Source of the DNA: Bacillus sp. Marseille-P3661
GTDB lineage: Bacteria > Bacillota > Bacilli > Bacillales > Bacillaceae_J
Length of the DNA: 64,000 bases
Direction of reading: 5' to 3'
Assembly: GCF_900240995.1 (NCBI RefSeq)
Contig: NZ_LT965954.1
Location: forward strand, 248,001 to 312,000
The notes under the pieces were generated by a model. It saw only the letters and a list, made by a program, of their open reading frames with translations, searched no databases and was not told the origin of the DNA. Below are positions 9,721 to 20,902 of the stretch, piece by piece. The position numbers and the translations under genes are program-made. The first letter of the stretch is position 1, and each line of letters begins with the position of its first letter.

Positions 9721-10482
9721 TTATTTATTAAGAAAAGAATTTACAGCGGCATGATGTTCATCCATTTCCCATAATAATGAGCAATTCTCAATTTCCTCAA
9801 ACATTCTTTTGTAAATATTTGAGTGATTCCATTTACGTATAGCTGTTTTTTTATAAGCTTCTAAAACTGTACTACTTTGAGTTACAAATTGATCTAGCCA
9901 GTTTTCACACTGCAACCTTACATTCATTTCATCCCAAACATGATGAATAAATCCCATTTCAACTCCTTCTGAAGCCGTATATTTTTCTGCACTAAATAAT
10001 ATTGTCATTGCTTTTTCATATGGTAGCTTTTCTAATAACATAGTAGCGCCACCCCAACCTGTTGTAATTGCCAATTTGCCCTGAACAAACCCAAATTTTG
10101 CGTTTTTTGCCGCCACTCTAAAATCACAGGCAGCAGCAATTTCACACCCCCCACCAATGGCTGTACCATTTAAAAGACAAACAGTCGGTTTTGGTAATGT
10201 TAATAACTGGTATAAAATATCGCCCATCTTTGAAAGCATAGAATAGGCTTCATCTTTTGTATGTAAACCATGAAAAACTGATAAATCACCGCCAGAACAA
10301 AAAGCCTTATTTCCCGCTCCTGTAATAACAAGCACTTTATCTTCCTTGTTTCTGGCTACTTCCTCAATTGTTTCTTTAAAACCTTGCATCACGTCATAAT
10401 CAATTGCATTCCTCTTTTCCACTCGATTAATGGTAAGCCACACAACACCTTTTGCGTCTCTTTCTACTAAAACTTTCCCCAC
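9721..10482 (-). CDS. Enoyl-CoA hydratase/isomerase (crotonase) family protein
   Basis: Crotonase-fold acyl-CoA enzyme, 253 residues. The oxyanion-hole segments are NKAFCSGGDLSVF near residue 58 and GTAIGGGCEIAAACD near 106. Of the two hydratase glutamates, the first is present (Glu114 in GGGCE), but the second, 20 residues later, is Gln134 (FGFVQGK). It may therefore not be a classical hydratase; isomerase, decarboxylase or hydrolase activity is possible. The start is GTG after AAAGGGGAT. It stands alone between ylbO and rpmF, a place where B. subtilis has no gene. Substrate unknown. Confidence 0.8.
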   Translation of the reverse strand: MGKVLVERDAKGVVWLTINRVEKRNAIDYDVMQGFKETIEEVARNKEDKVLVITGAGNKAFCSGGDLSVFHGLHTKDEAYSMLSKMGDILYQLLTLPKPTVCLLNGTAIGGGCEIAAACDFRVAAKNAKFGFVQGKLAITTGWGGATMLLEKLPYEKAMTILFSAEKYTASEGVEMGFIHHVWDEMNVRLQCENWLDQFVTQSSTVLEAYKKTAIRKWNHSNIYKRMFEEIENCSLLWEMDEHHAAVNSFLNK

Positions 10483-10828
10483 GTGTGATCCCCTTTCTAC
10501 AAAGTATTACAATTACTAAGCGATATACATATGTCTAATGTTAGTATGTTGAATGCTGCTCACTTTTATATTAGCTTTTAATTATCTAAACTCCTGCATA
10601 ATCTCGGGGTCAAAAGCTAAATCGAGCAAACTACGTCCCTTTCCTTGACATAAAGCAGTAGCCCTATCCAATATTTTAAGTCACTAACCCTGATACTAAG
10701 CTGTTTTTTACACACAAAAAAAAACACAGAGAAATCTCTCTGTGTTTTTTCAGCCTATCATTAGTGATACACAAATAATAGTCGATTGTTCAAATGTTGG
10801 GATACCTATTGGTATACCAGTTTTGAAA
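10483..10828. other. Intergenic region with the rpmF terminator
   Basis: A 346-base gap. It holds the crotonase promoter region and a strong bidirectional terminator at 10723-10746 (AACACAGAGA pairs with TCTCTGTGTT, flanked by A and T runs), which ends the ylbN-rpmF transcript. I see no reading frame or conserved RNA in the rest. Confidence 0.6.
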
Positions 10829-11002
10829 TTAGTCGTTTACTACTTCCTTACCTTTGTAAGTTCCACACTCTTTACATACACGGTGAGCAAGCTTTAATTC
10901 ACCACAATTTGGGCAACTTACCATACCAGGTACTTGTAATTTATAGTGTGTACGACGCTTTCTTTTTGCAGTTTTAGATGTTCTTCTAAAAGGTACAGCC
11001 AT
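10829..11002 (-). CDS. rpmF: Large subunit ribosomal protein bL32 (zinc-binding form)
   Basis: Ribosomal protein of 57 residues. The start is the ATG of [17 protein letters not shown], preceded by AAGGAGGTGGGAATA; an upstream in-frame extension is not used. The C-terminal CPNC and CKEC pairs are an intact zinc ribbon, so this is the zinc-dependent paralogue type. It is cotranscribed with ylbN, 31 bases upstream, an arrangement conserved across bacteria. Confidence 0.97.
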   Translation of the reverse strand: MAVPFRRTSKTAKRKRRTHYKLQVPGMVSCPNCGELKLAHRVCKECGTYKGKEVVND

Positions 11003-11033
11003 TATTCCCACCTCCTTAAAAGGTTCATACAAT

Positions 11034-11555
11034 TTACTTGTTTTTGTTGTCATCAAAAAAGTTCTTTAAGGCTGCTAATCTTGGATCGATTCGGTTTTTT
11101 GAGTCTTCCTCAGAAATAACTTCCCAACCTTCTCCCGATTGCGGAGCCTTACCTTCTACTTGATTATCATCACAAAAAACTTGAATAGGTATCTCCAAAA
11201 GGATATTTTCCTTGATCATAGGTGATAAGTCAAGAAGTTCTCCTTCAACATAATGAATTTCTTCTTCATCATGATAACCATAATCACTAGGTGATAATAA
11301 ATAAGTTTCAGTTGTTTCAATATTAAATGGATATTCAACATCCACTAATGTCCGAGAACACGGTAATATCATCGTTCCTTGAATCTTAAGTGAAAAAGTT
11401 ACTTTGTTAGAGCCAAAATCACCACGGCCTACAATGTGGACTGGTGGTATTCGTCTAATCTCAGAAGTGTTAGTTAAATCACTTACATCCAAATATTCGT
11501 CAAGTTCGATCCCTGTATTCCGGAATTGATTTAATTGATTCATATACCATTTCAT
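11034..11555 (-). CDS. ylbN: DUF177/YceD-family protein YlbN
   Basis: Member of the YceD (DUF177) family, linked in bacteria and plastids to 23S rRNA accumulation. The product has 173 residues from the ATG of [13 protein letters not shown]; the overlapping GTG three codons upstream lies inside the ribosome binding site TTGAGGTGATATCG. The conserved [20 protein letters not shown] block is near residue 85 and an acidic region follows. The gene precedes rpmF, the defining context of the family. Confidence 0.92.
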   Translation of the reverse strand: MKWYMNQLNQFRNTGIELDEYLDVSDLTNTSEIRRIPPVHIVGRGDFGSNKVTFSLKIQGTMILPCSRTLVDVEYPFNIETTETYLLSPSDYGYHDEEEIHYVEGELLDLSPMIKENILLEIPIQVFCDDNQVEGKAPQSGEGWEVISEEDSKNRIDPRLAALKNFFDDNKNK

Positions 11556-11747
11556 CGATATCACCTCAAGGCAACAAAAGTAATTATAGCCCTCGTCTGA
11601 CTATTTGTCAATATTTTTTCTTTACACTATAATAAGAAAAGCAGAGACCGATGTTCCAGCGGCCGTAGCTAGACATTAAGTAAAGCAGAGATCAAAATAA
11701 AAAGATTATAATATCTACTATACAATTAGAAAGGAGCATTTTCAAAT

Positions 11748-12983
11748 ATGAAAACAGCTGGTGTTATTGTGGAATATAATCCCTTTCATAACGGTCACTA
11801 TTATCATATCCAAGAAACTAAAAAAGTAACAGGAGCAGATATAATAGTTGCAGTTATGAGTGGTAACTTTCTCCAACGTGGAGAACCTGCCCTTGTTTCT
11901 AAATGGGCAAGAACAAAAATGGCCCTTCAAGGAGGAGCTGATATTGTAATTGAACTGCCATATGTGTTCGCCACCCAAAAAGCCGAAATTTTCGCATATG
12001 GTGCTGTCGCAATATTAGATGCTTTAAATATTGATTCCCTATGTTTCGGGAGCGAGGACGGGAATATAGAATCATTCAAAAATACGATTAAATTAATGGA
12101 AGAACATGAAACGAGCTTTAATGATACCATTCGTAAATCATTGCAACAAGGAAAAAGTTATCCTCGTTCTGCTGCAGATGCCTTCCTGTCCCTACATCAA
12201 GATCAATCCTGCGTAGACCTTTCCCAGCCCAACAACATATTAGGTTATCATTATATTAAAGCCATACATAAACTAAATAGTACAATAACACCTCATACAA
12301 TAAATAGAACAAAGGCTAATTATCATGATCAGGACATCCATGATCCAAAAATTGCAAGCGCTACTAGCATTCGCAAGATTTTATTTGCTGATCAACAAGA
12401 TCTCGAAAGTATTATGAATGTTATTCCGAGGACATCATTTGATAGTATAATCGAATATAAGAAAGAATTTAAGATATTTCACAATTGGGAGCGTTACTTT
12501 CCGCTCTTAAAATATCGTTTATTATCTACAACCCCCTCTGAATTACGGAAGATTTATGAAGTTGAAGAGGGCATTGAAAATAGATTAATAAAATATATCA
12601 GGGCATCTAAATCCTTCGAGGATTTTATGAAAAAAATAAAAACGAAACGGTATACATGGACAAGGCTGCAGCGGATCTGTCTTCACATTCTGACCAATAC
12701 TTTAAAGGACAGTATGATTGAAAATGTAGCAGCACCTACCTACCTTCGTCTTCTTGGGATGAGTAATAGAGGTCAAAACTATTTAAATAAAATAAAAAAG
12801 AATATTGAGATACCCATTATTTCAAGGTTATCAGCTTTCTCCAATTCACAAATAAGTTTTGATATAAACGCTACACAGGTCTACTCATGTTGTCTTGATG
12901 AGCCCTATCAAACAAAAATGATTGAGAGTGAATTTTCGAACACACCGATTCGTTATGCTAATGATGAACAGCTGTTTATTTAA
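11748..12983 (+). CDS. tmcAL: tRNA(Met) cytidine acetate ligase TmcAL
   Basis: ATP-dependent ligase that makes N4-acetylcytidine at the wobble position of elongator tRNA-Met using acetate (formerly YlbM). The nucleotidyltransferase motif HNGHYYH is at about residues 15-21, followed by VAVMSGNFLQRGEPALVSKW and GGADIVIELP, all diagnostic. The 411-residue length is normal. Divergent from ylbN. There is no clear terminator after the stop, so transcripts would run into the 52-base repeat array that follows. Confidence 0.95.
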   Translation: MKTAGVIVEYNPFHNGHYYHIQETKKVTGADIIVAVMSGNFLQRGEPALVSKWARTKMALQGGADIVIELPYVFATQKAEIFAYGAVAILDALNIDSLCFGSEDGNIESFKNTIKLMEEHETSFNDTIRKSLQQGKSYPRSAADAFLSLHQDQSCVDLSQPNNILGYHYIKAIHKLNSTITPHTINRTKANYHDQDIHDPKIASATSIRKILFADQQDLESIMNVIPRTSFDSIIEYKKEFKIFHNWERYFPLLKYRLLSTTPSELRKIYEVEEGIENRLIKYIRASKSFEDFMKKIKTKRYTWTRLQRICLHILTNTLKDSMIENVAAPTYLRLLGMSNRGQNYLNKIKKNIEIPIISRLSAFSNSQISFDINATQVYSCCLDEPYQTKMIESEFSNTPIRYANDEQLFI

Positions 12984-13089
12984 AATTGCCAAGGCAGCAA
13001 AGGATTGCACGTTTGCCATGCAGGGTTATTATAGTTTAGATTAATCAGTAAAGATAACTAGTTCTACGATGATTAGTTTAGTTCCACAA

Positions 13090-14016
13090 AAGCACCGACT
13101 TCTGGCAGAATCCGGTCCTGATTCTGACTCGTTTTCCGCTAAACGACCGGATCCTGTCAGTATTCACATCGGATTCTGACTCATTTTCCTCTTTAACACC
13201 CGTTTCTGTCAGTATTCACACTGCATTCTGACTCATTTTCCTCTTTAGCACCCGTTTCTGTCAGTATTCACACTGCATTCTGACTCATTTTCCGCTAAAG
13301 GACCACATCCTGTCAGAATTCACATCGGATTCTGACTCGTATTCCTCTAAAGCACCAGATCCTGTCAGAATTCACACTGCATTCTGACTCATTTTCCTCT
13401 TTAGCATCCGTTCCTGTCAGTATTCACACCGCATTCTGACCTGTTTTCCTCTGTAGCACCCGTTTCTGTCAGTATTCACATCGGATTCTGACTCATTTTC
13501 CTCTTTAACACCCGTTTCTGTCAGTATTCACACTGCATTCTGACTCATTTTCCTCTTTAGCTTCCGTTCCTGTCAGAACTCACATCGGATTCTGACTCGT
13601 TTTCCTCTAAAGCACCAGATCCTGTCAGAATTTACACTGCATTCTGACTCGTTTTCCTCTTTAGCACCCATTCCTGTCAGTATTCACATCGGATTCTGAC
13701 TCGTTTTCCTCTAAAGCACCAGATCCTGTCAGAACTCACATCGGATTCTGACTCGTTTTCCTCTAAAGCACCAGATCCTGTCAGAATTCACATCGGATTC
13801 TGACTCGTTTTCCTCTAAAGGACCAGATCCTGTCAGAATTCACATCGGATTCTGACTCGTTTTCCTCTAAAGGACCAGATCCTGTCAGAACTCACATCGG
13901 ATTCTGACTCGTTTTCCTCTAAAGGACCAGATCCTGTCAGAATACACACTGCATTCTGACTCGTTCCCATGTAAACCAAAGACTCCTGTCAGTATCCAGT
14001 CCTAATTCAAAAACTC
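13090..14016. repeat. Array of 52-bp tandem repeats with paired inverted arms
   Basis: ATTCTGAC recurs at exact 52-base intervals 17 times, beginning at 13121, 13173, 13225 and so on to 13953, with no insertion or deletion; degenerate half units flank it (13093-13120, 14005-14016). Each unit also carries CTGTCAG followed by AAT, TAT or AAC. ATTCTGAC and GTCAGAAT are exact reverse complements, so neighbouring arms can pair with a 9-base loop, or within a unit with a 27-base loop. Two sequence types alternate on the left (TCTTTAGCACCCGTTTCTGTC and TCTAAAGCACCAGATCCTG-like), and only the second fills the right third. The consensus unit is about 44% G+C with C exceeding G. The period is not a multiple of three and no frame runs through it. 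It lies between convergent tmcAL and ylbL. Confidence 0.95.
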
Positions 14017-14093
14017 GTGCTTAAGAACTTAACGGCATATTGCCCCAATAATCAAATTAACGTGCATTGAATCACCACATTGATCCAACACAA

Positions 14094-14123
14094 CAAAAAA
14101 AACACATGACTTGTCATGTGTTT
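14094..14123 (-). terminator. Terminator downstream of ylbL
   Basis: AAACACATGAC (14100-14110) pairs with GTCATGTGTTT (14113-14123), and on the minus strand the stem runs into a T tract (14094-14102). Confidence 0.85.
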
Positions 14124-14131
14124 CATTAACC

Positions 14132-15199
14132 CTATTTCTTAGGCTCTAGTTGTTCTAAATAAGCAAGAGCTTCCTCAAATGTATCTACTGGGACAATTTT
14201 CATCTTCGAATTAATATCCTCAGCAGCTTCTAAAGCTTCTTGGTAATTTGTAAGAATTGGAGCTCCATTTTTATCTGTTCTAGTCTTTCCTTCTTCATTT
14301 GGTGCAAAAAAGATCTCTACATCAGAGCCGTCCGCTGCAACGACTTTTTGTTTTATTCCACCGATTCGTCCTACTACACCTTCATAACTAATAGTACCTG
14401 TTCCTGCAATTTTATAACCTTTTGTTATATCCTCTTCAACTAATTGATTATATATTTCCAATGAAAACATCAAACCAGCAGAAGGTCCACCAATTTCATC
14501 TGTCTTTATTTCGACCTTCGGATTGACTTTTACTTTTCGGTCAGTTACTAATTGTATTCCCAGACCAACACGGTCATCTTCACTATCATCAACATTGTTT
14601 TGGAAAACACCTAATGGTATATCGACTTCCATTGGTTTACCATTACGTTCAAGTCGTATAGTCACAATATCATTAGCCTGCATTTGTGATATATACTTTA
14701 TAAATTCCTCAGATGACTTCATTTCAAGGTTATCGACAGCAAATAACCGATCACCAACCTTGAGATGTTGTTCTGCAGGCATTCCCTCGACAATGCCTAA
14801 CACATAAACGCCATTATATTCAATTGATATATCCTTGTTTGCTTTCGTATAAGCCACTACCGTTGCTTGTTCTTTCGAGCTATCCATCATATGCAGCTGG
14901 CGGTGATTATACTCATCATCTGTTTCTCCCTCGGGGCGTATCTGTTCCTCAGGATATATTACATGATAGTCATTAAGTTTAGCCAGACCATATTGAATAA
15001 TAGTTGCTTTGCCCATTCTTATTGTTGTTAAGGAGAAACTGCCTTCCTCCCTAAATCCACCTTCAACATTCACAATGGGCGCTAATTCTTTGGCCATCCC
15101 AGGAGTTGAGATATAGAATGGTAATTGATAAAACATTAGAAAAAGGGTTAAGACGATCACTATGATCCATCTATTTGTGAATATTCTACGTTTGTTCAT
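14132..15199 (-). CDS. ylbL: Membrane-anchored PDZ and Lon-like serine protease YlbL
   Basis: Extracytoplasmic protease; in B. subtilis YlbL, with CtpA, degrades the division inhibitor YneA after DNA damage. The 355-residue product has one membrane segment (about 11-29), a PDZ domain (about 125-200) and a Lon-type protease domain with the Ser240/Lys283 dyad (GGPSAGLMFS and GGIKQK). The start ATG follows GGGAGGAGACGCATC. It overlaps the end of ylbK by 14 bases, so the two are translationally linked. Confidence 0.93.
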   Translation of the reverse strand: MNKRRIFTNRWIIVIVLTLFLMFYQLPFYISTPGMAKELAPIVNVEGGFREEGSFSLTTIRMGKATIIQYGLAKLNDYHVIYPEEQIRPEGETDDEYNHRQLHMMDSSKEQATVVAYTKANKDISIEYNGVYVLGIVEGMPAEQHLKVGDRLFAVDNLEMKSSEEFIKYISQMQANDIVTIRLERNGKPMEVDIPLGVFQNNVDDSEDDRVGLGIQLVTDRKVKVNPKVEIKTDEIGGPSAGLMFSLEIYNQLVEEDITKGYKIAGTGTISYEGVVGRIGGIKQKVVAADGSDVEIFFAPNEEGKTRTDKNGAPILTNYQEALEAAEDINSKMKIVPVDTFEEALAYLEQLEPKK

Positions 15200-15980
15200 G
15201 ATGCGTCTCCTCCCAGCGGTCTATTACTTCTTTAATTTTTGAAATATTCTTAATTGTTTCTTCTTCTCCAATTCGAATGATTTCCTCAGTATTTGTAAAT
15301 GCTCTCGCACTATACTGTTCAACTCTTGGTTTAATCATTACATCAGCATCGGATTGTTTTAACCTGGCTAATTCATCTTGCATAATATCAATACTTTGCA
15401 ATATCACATCAAATATCGAAGTAATCTCCTTATTGCCATTAATATGAGAAACATCAATAGCGATTACAATATCTGCCCCCATATTTCTAACAACTGAAAC
15501 AGGTACACGGTCAACTACACCGCCATCAACTAAAAGGCGACCATTAATTCTTTCAGGTACAAAAATCCCTGGAATTGAAATACTCGCTCGCACGGCATCG
15601 GCAACGGAACCACTATTAAAGATCACTCTTTCTCCAGTAGTCAGGTCTGTCGTTACAACAGCTAACGGTGGATGAAGTTCTTCTAATTGCATTCCTTTTG
15701 TGAAAATCCGTATGAATTCTTTAATTTTTTGACCATTAATAAAGCCCATTTTGGGTACGGTAAAATCTAAATAATATTTTCTCCGAAAGGCTGTCGCAAG
15801 TTTATATAAACGTTCAAGATCATGACCTGCGCCATATAATCCTCCAACCAATGCTCCCATACTACTGCCTGCAATAAAATCAATAGGTATATTATATTCC
15901 TGCAATACCTTTAAAACACCTACATGAGCAAACCCTCTTGCACCACCAGATCCAAGTGCTAAACCTATTTTGGGTCGCAT
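15186..15980 (-). CDS. ylbK: Patatin-like phospholipase family protein YlbK
   Basis: Predicted serine acyl hydrolase of the NTE/patatin class, 264 residues. Visible are the oxyanion motif GSGGARGFAH near residue 11, the nucleophile GSSMG near 40 and the catalytic aspartate in LVDGGVVDRVP near 150. The ATG start was chosen over an adjacent TTG; both are served by GGAGGGTGA. It precedes ylbL, as in B. subtilis. Substrate unknown. Confidence 0.9.
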   Translation of the reverse strand: MRPKIGLALGSGGARGFAHVGVLKVLQEYNIPIDFIAGSSMGALVGGLYGAGHDLERLYKLATAFRRKYYLDFTVPKMGFINGQKIKEFIRIFTKGMQLEELHPPLAVVTTDLTTGERVIFNSGSVADAVRASISIPGIFVPERINGRLLVDGGVVDRVPVSVVRNMGADIVIAIDVSHINGNKEITSIFDVILQSIDIMQDELARLKQSDADVMIKPRVEQYSARAFTNTEEIIRIGEEETIKNISKIKEVIDRWEETHHEQT

Positions 15981-16141
15981 CAAAAGTCACCCTCCAATAT
16001 TGCGCCTTAGTTTTTTGGTCTATTCCGTTGTTAAATTCGTATATTTAAGTGTAGGACAAGAAAAATATTTTCACCTTATTTTACCATTCTATATTCTTCA
16101 AGTATAGAATTATGAACTTTAGTGTTGATGGAGGTTAGGAC

Positions 16142-18433
<2,292 letters not shown>

Positions 18434-18573
18434 TTTAATCACCTTTAACTATTTATCTTCTTATCCAAATTATATCCTACCATAAAAATACATATTTCAA
18501 CAATTGAAAAGTGCATCTAAAAAATGAGGTTAGCTAAATGTATATTGGAAAAATTATTGGTCATAATGGATAG

Positions 18574-18734
18574 TAACAACATCGCTAAATGGTGTTGTTG
18601 CCAACCGCGGAGAAGACTTACGTTTCCCCATAAGTTCTTCCTCCGGTTTCTCCTCTCCCTTTGCCTTCTGTCCTGAAGTCATGACGGATTTTCAGGAGTT
18701 TTTGAAGGGCCCTGCTATGGCAGGGTTTTTTTTT
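18574..18734 (+). ncRNA. Candidate structured small RNA between rsmD and the 483-residue gene
   Basis: A 349-base gap between two minus-strand genes contains four successive hairpins that fold best on the plus strand. They are AACAACATC/GGTGTTGTT (18575-18583 with 18591-18599, needing one G-U pair), a bulged stem of about 16 pairs (18603-18620 with 18631-18648), TCCTGAA/TTCAGGA (18671-18677 with 18691-18697) and a terminator ending in nine T. The stretch at 18645-18672 is pyrimidine-rich and would be single-stranded. CATAAT at 18562-18567 would place a start near 18574, exactly at the first stem, but the -35 is poor. Rfam holds a 'ylbH leader' motif for the region upstream of rsmD; this may be the same locus, though here the terminator points away from rsmD. 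Confidence 0.5.
18710..18734 (+). terminator. Rho-independent terminator, plus strand
   Basis: CCCTGC (18710-18715) pairs with GCAGGG (18720-18725), loop TATG, followed by nine T. No T run follows on the minus strand, so it does not serve the 483-residue gene. Confidence 0.9.
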
Positions 18735-18782
18735 GTACTTTCCTTAAAAACATACTTCGCTATCTTTTTTCTTATTATACCT

Positions 18783-20234
18783 TTACATAAGATATATGCC
18801 GTTTTCACGTTTAATAACATCTACTTTCAATAATTGCTCTAACCATTTTTCTGATATAAAAACTTCCCCATCAAATTGTTCAAGTGGCTTTTTTAATAAT
18901 CCGTAATCCTCCTGATTATATATAAAGTAGGTTTTATCCAGGTAAAAACGCCAGCTGTTTCCACTTTTACTCAGTAAATATAGTTTTTCTTTTGAAAAAA
19001 CAGTTAGATTAAATCCTAGCCCCTTCAGTGTTACTTCAAATGGAAAGTAAACTTCTTCATTTCTAACAACTGGTGCCCAATCGTTATTCAGTTTCCTATT
19101 TTGAAAAAATACGGATCTAGATTCAGTGTAATAGAATGGCACAAGAGGGGCAGTCTGGTTAATGTTTTTTGAAAAAAAAGTAGTGGATAAATGTGTACCA
19201 AGTTTTAAATGATGATCTAAATCTAGACTATTAACCTTTATAGCAGGTACATTTTCTTCTAATAGCCATTTACGGAATGACTCTTTAGTTTCAGAAGGTA
19301 CATGTTCTAGCAATTCAACTGACATCTCATAAACCTTACTAGTTCCAACTGGACGATCAAGTATAAAAGCGGGCAGAACATCCCAAATCCATGCGATATC
19401 GTCATTATAAGGTTGCTTAAATCTTTTTATATAAACCGAAAGAATTAATTCCTCAATTTTTTTACTTTCTGTTTCCAACGGAACTACGATTAACTGGGAT
19501 GAATAATATACATCATCATGAGCGGATCTTACAATCGTTAATTCAAATTGAGATGATAGCTTGTCTATTAAGTTGTGAAGTCCTTCTATATCCTGCTTTT
19601 GTTCACTAGAATAAATGGAAATTAATGGTCCATACTCGTTATTATCATGGAGAGAATCAGATGTCATATAAAGCACTAGTTCACTTGAATCTTGTTTGGA
19701 CCACACATAATAATCTAAATGATCTTTTTCCACTATTGCTATTTCTGATGCACCCGCTACCCAGGACGTAGTCTTATTTTTCTCAGTCAACATAACCTCG
19801 AAGTTCATTGGTATAATCTCGTTTTCTAAATTAGAAAATTGTACAAACCAATCGTCAAACCACCATGCAGTTTCTTGACTATCTGTAAGGATAGCATACG
19901 TAAATGAAACGGTTGTTTTATTTTCTAAATAAATTCTATGTTCTCGCCCTTCATTTACAAGATTACAGTTATCACCATTCGCGGTTTTACACCGTAAATC
20001 TGAAATATTATGTGGAAGTTTGACGATAAAATTTGATTGCAACAAGTTAGATACTTTTTGCTCAATTAATATTTTTTCATTATTGTGGAATAGTTCAATT
20101 TCTGTATCCAAAGGAGTATGTTGCGCTATTTCTAAATTACTATTGTTTAATTTATATAAAATCCATTGATATCCTATTAATCCAGTTATTGTTACTAATA
20201 GCATCAATAATAGTACAGCCACTCGTTTAATCAT
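18783..20234 (-). CDS. Uncharacterised secreted, membrane-anchored protein with C-terminal stalk-like domain
   Basis: I do not recognise a function. The 483-residue product begins with a signal-anchor (about 4-22), so the rest is extracytoplasmic. The middle (about 40-330) looks like beta-rich followed by mixed alpha/beta sequence without obvious catalytic motifs. The last 60 residues (FDGEVFISEKWLEQLLKV then KRENGIYL) resemble the 'stalk' (copper amine oxidase N-terminal-like) domain found on many Bacillus wall-associated proteins. A moderate ribosome binding site (GAGG, nine bases) precedes the ATG. B. subtilis has nothing between rsmD and ylbG, so this is an insertion relative to that order. 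Confidence 0.75.
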   Translation of the reverse strand: MIKRVAVLLLMLLVTITGLIGYQWILYKLNNSNLEIAQHTPLDTEIELFHNNEKILIEQKVSNLLQSNFIVKLPHNISDLRCKTANGDNCNLVNEGREHRIYLENKTTVSFTYAILTDSQETAWWFDDWFVQFSNLENEIIPMNFEVMLTEKNKTTSWVAGASEIAIVEKDHLDYYVWSKQDSSELVLYMTSDSLHDNNEYGPLISIYSSEQKQDIEGLHNLIDKLSSQFELTIVRSAHDDVYYSSQLIVVPLETESKKIEELILSVYIKRFKQPYNDDIAWIWDVLPAFILDRPVGTSKVYEMSVELLEHVPSETKESFRKWLLEENVPAIKVNSLDLDHHLKLGTHLSTTFFSKNINQTAPLVPFYYTESRSVFFQNRKLNNDWAPVVRNEEVYFPFEVTLKGLGFNLTVFSKEKLYLLSKSGNSWRFYLDKTYFIYNQEDYGLLKKPLEQFDGEVFISEKWLEQLLKVDVIKRENGIYLM

Positions 20235-20375
20235 TTTATAAAACCTCGTCGAATGTTTCCTTTTCTATACGATATCAAAAGTAGGTAAATTTTCATATGA
20301 ATTTCTCAAAATTTTTTTGACCTTTTCAATTGTAATTGTTAAAGTAAATCGTATATAGAGAGGAGAGTATATTGC

Positions 20376-20765
20376 ATGATACAACGCTTTATTGAGCTTG
20401 GAGAAGGTTATTCTGATTTATATGAGCTAATTGAAATGGCCAAAGTAAATCACAAAAGATTAGTACATTTGATGGCATTCAATTCAAAGATTAACGACGA
20501 CGAAGTGACTTCACTAGCAGTCGTTTTACAACCAACAGACCCTGGAAATTTTCAGCCTATTTATATTTGTCGTGAGGGAATCCCAAATCCTGAAAAAAAA
20601 CCAAATAAACGCTATGAACTATTTAAAGAAACAGCTCTTATGCTTGGTAAGGAAATTATTACACTTAAAGTTAAGCCATCCACTATATATCCAGAAAAAG
20701 AATTATATTACCAACATTTAATTGCGATTCTACGTTTGAACCATTATATTGCACCACTGCAATAA
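20376..20765 (+). CDS. Conserved Bacillaceae protein (DUF7147-like)
   Basis: Small cytoplasmic protein of 129 residues with no signal or membrane segment. The opening MIQRFIELGEGYSDLYEL and the ICREGIPNP and RYELF segments match a family I recall from many Bacillus genomes, sometimes mislabelled methylthioribose kinase and now placed in DUF7147. Function unknown. GGAGAG precedes the ATG. It is divergent from the 483-residue gene and convergent with ylbG. Confidence 0.65.
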   Translation: MIQRFIELGEGYSDLYELIEMAKVNHKRLVHLMAFNSKINDDEVTSLAVVLQPTDPGNFQPIYICREGIPNPEKKPNKRYELFKETALMLGKEIITLKVKPSTIYPEKELYYQHLIAILRLNHYIAPLQ

Positions 20766-20857
20766 AAAACATGTCGAACCGAACCTGATACTGTATGAGG
20801 ATAACTTGAAACGCCTTAAAAGCTCGCTTTTTTTAATACCTGTTAAAGTGAAAATAC

Positions 20858-20900
20858 AAAAAATCCCCTACGGAAACTATTAAAGCTTTCGTGGGGATTT
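20858..20900. terminator. Bidirectional terminator before ylbG
   Basis: AAATCCCC (20861-20868) pairs with GGGGATTT (20893-20900), with a partly paired interior. T tracts follow on both strands. Confidence 0.75.
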
Positions 20901-20902
20901 CA

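Noticed and set aside
10590-10690. Further copy of the dispersed repeat in the rpmF-crotonase gap
   Set aside because: A few short words look alike, but neither the conserved interior words nor the paired ends are present.
13090-14016. CRISPR array or coding repeat protein
   Set aside because: Units are contiguous with no unique spacers and no cas genes nearby; the 52-base period is not a multiple of three and no long frame crosses it.
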